Assembly: GCA_964464595.1 (NCBI GenBank)
Contig: CAYXGW010000001.1
Span: forward strand, 124,001 to 188,000
Reading direction: 5' to 3'
Source of the DNA: JADFJB01 sp964464595
GTDB taxonomy: Bacteria; Zhuqueibacterota; JdFR-76; DREG01
Length of the DNA: 64,000 bases
The notes under the pieces were generated by a model. It was given only the letters and a program-made list of their open reading frames with translations, was not told the DNA's origin and made no database searches. Positions 62,748 to 64,000 of this stretch are shown piece by piece (positions within the stretch are counted from its first letter, which is position 1; every line of letters begins with the position of its first letter). The translations under genes and the position numbers were made by a program.

Positions 62748-62830
62748 GGTAACGTGCATGTATATTCTATTGTTCTTATTCCACTAAATTAGCGGTATAA
62801 ACACTATTGTTTATATTTTTCTTTTACAAT
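62748..62830 (-). repeat. partial attC-like element upstream of the GNAT cassette
   Basis: It contains GGTAACGTGCATG, then CCACTAAATTAGCGGTATAAACACTATTGTTTA, related in pattern to the AT-rich site at 35829-35923. The second core could not be found. The rest of 62725-63118 is the noncoding flank of the anti-sigma gene. Confidence 0.4.
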
Positions 62831-63118
62831 TATACTAATCTTATTCAAAAAAATCATCAGATTTATTGTTCATAATTTATATCCTTGCTTCACCCATCAT
62901 AAAACCCTACCACCACCCACGCAAGTAATAAAATACTTCGCATCTTAGAATGCAACACTTTTTTGAAAAATCTCATAATTTCTTTGATCGTAAAACCATC
63001 ACCCTTTGGAAAAAAATACTATTAGAACTCTGTTGCTTTGTTTAAAAAGACATCCCCTGATTTATAAAATAGACCTACAAAGTTATAAAATGTAAAGGCC
63101 AAAGTTGGATCTTTTTTT

Positions 63119-63934
63119 CTACAAAGCCCCAATCAAATACATCTCGCCGGTTGGCTGCGCAACTCCGCCCTTGGGTTCCAGGGTAATCGCAAACGCGCTG
63201 ATGTTTTCATCATCGGGAATCGTTGTAAATTCTGAGATGGCGTTGCCGTCCGCATCCGGCGTAAACACCCCGGCGCTGATCGGTTGATTGCCTCTTAGCA
63301 TCCATAACTGGTAGTCCTTATCCGATGGGATTGCGGAAAGGTTAAATCCATAGAACACCGCCTGATCATTTTCCGGGTCCCAAATCACCTTGCCTTTGGC
63401 TTCCGGTGAAGGCGGCAATCCATTCAGATCTGCAATTTTTAGTTGCGGCGCTTGCATAATTTGCAGAACGCGCGCTTTGTCGTTTAATTCGCTACGCAAA
63501 TCTTGGATCAGCTTTTCGCCGGCTGCCATTCGGGTTGCCAGTAAATCAAGTTCGGATTTAAGGCCGGAAGAATAATTTGAAAACAGAACAAATAATAATA
63601 TGGAGGCAAAACCTAAACCGTATGCCGTAAACTGCCATCGGCGTTTGGCTGATCGAAGTTTTTCGATCAGGGAAATTCCAGCAGAAGGCTTCTCTGCTGA
63701 AGTCGACTTTTCTTCCTCAATGGCTGCAAATATTCTTTCTTTGATGTAAGACGGCGGCGTTTCCGGTTGCACAGATTGGCCCATCGAGATTGTCACATCC
63801 TGCATCTCTTTAACCAATGTTTGGCATTCTTCGCAGCCTTGAAGAAGGTGGGCTTCAAACTCCCGTTTTTCATCAGGATCTAATGCGCCCAAACTATAAG
63901 CAGCAGCCAGATCTTTTAATTTGTTATGCTTCAT
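63119..63934 (-). CDS. anti-sigma factor (zf-HC2 plus RskA-like domain)
   Basis: Residues His29-x4-Cys34-x2-Cys37 form the zinc-binding anti-sigma (ZAS) motif that captures an ECF sigma factor. A TM helix (about 101-120) and a coiled segment follow, then an extracytoplasmic RskA/DUF-type domain with VIWDPENDQAVFYGFNL. The protein would release its sigma factor by regulated proteolysis. The partner sigma gene is not within this window on the upstream side. The 3' half is duplicated at 60283-60985. Confidence 0.88.
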   Translation of the reverse strand: MKHNKLKDLAAAYSLGALDPDEKREFEAHLLQGCEECQTLVKEMQDVTISMGQSVQPETPPSYIKERIFAAIEEEKSTSAEKPSAGISLIEKLRSAKRRWQFTAYGLGFASILLFVLFSNYSSGLKSELDLLATRMAAGEKLIQDLRSELNDKARVLQIMQAPQLKIADLNGLPPSPEAKGKVIWDPENDQAVFYGFNLSAIPSDKDYQLWMLRGNQPISAGVFTPDADGNAISEFTTIPDDENISAFAITLEPKGGVAQPTGEMYLIGAL

Positions 63935-64000
63935 TTATCTTCTATCTCAAATCAATTTCTCTTTTAAAATAACGTGTAATTTTTTCATGCCCAATCGAAT

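Noticed and set aside
1..64000. tRNA or rRNA genes
   Set aside because: No cloverleaf-like sequence or rRNA signature was recognised by eye; a covariance search would be needed to exclude a divergent tRNA.

Overview
The window looks like a piece of chromosome from an uncultured FCB-group bacterium, most likely Calditrichota/KSB1-like. The reasons are a DUF4331 protein with a C-terminal type IX secretion sorting domain (55069-57141), PadR-controlled MacB/FtsX permeases with a permease prefix domain, many TPR and HEAT proteins, and moderate to low G+C. No rRNA, tRNA, CRISPR array or transposase gene was recognised. This placement is inference from gene content.

Region 1 (1-5 kb): the tail of a SigZ-type ECF sigma factor, small membrane proteins (DUF417, DUF3995), hypothetical genes and a frameshifted NB-ARC/TPR (NLR-like) gene. 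Region 2 (5.0-11.6 kb): an arsenosugar-biosynthesis cluster, all on the + strand. It holds a fused TIGR04283-TIGR04282 glycosyltransferase, DUF547, a peroxidase-like protein, radical SAM ArsS, a membrane protein, a PiT phosphate permease and arsenite methyltransferase ArsM. Region 3 (11.4-15.7 kb): a scrambled stretch with two further broken copies of the arsM 3' end, a histidine kinase between two truncated genes, and a broken aspartic protease. Region 4 (15.7-20.9 kb): a two-gene defence-like operon, a protein with three TIR or TIR-like domains overlapping a 1257-residue nSTAND1-TM-WD40 protein. Region 5 (21-34.5 kb): a serine hydrolase (frameshifted), VOC protein, YiiX-like hydrolase, HEAT protein, a stand-alone TIR protein, a PadR plus two-permease operon, and a HicB-like protein.

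Region 6 (34.6-47.3 kb) and Region 7 (57.3-62.8 kb) are arrays of mostly minus-strand, unrelated single genes separated by attC-like recombination sites: a cluster of integron cassettes without a visible integrase (CALIN). Cassette cargo includes a Shedu-like (DUF4263) nuclease, a HEPN-motif protein, DUF6236, a trypsin-like protease, a 2OG-Fe(II) oxygenase, AlkC, a GDPD, PhzF, a GNAT and lipoproteins. In Region 6 many junctions share a direct repeat of roughly 120 bp. In cassette orientation it carries a TATAAT-like box, then after 5-6 nt a start codon opening a short leader reading frame (MAESFPLITKL-like) that ends on, near, or in frame with the next cassette gene. This portable promoter plus leaderless leader ORF is the most unusual thing in the window.

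Region 8 (47.3-57.2 kb), between the arrays, is ordinary chromosome: an outer-membrane protein, amidase, HDOD and HPP genes, a HEAT protein, a TPR protein and the DUF4331/T9SS protein. The window ends with an intact anti-sigma factor (63119-63934) whose 3' half is duplicated at 60.3-61.0 kb, on the far side of three cassettes. Several genes carry frameshifts or nonsense codons (3060, about 15040, about 22510, 45315). These may be decay or assembly error, and reads would be needed to tell.
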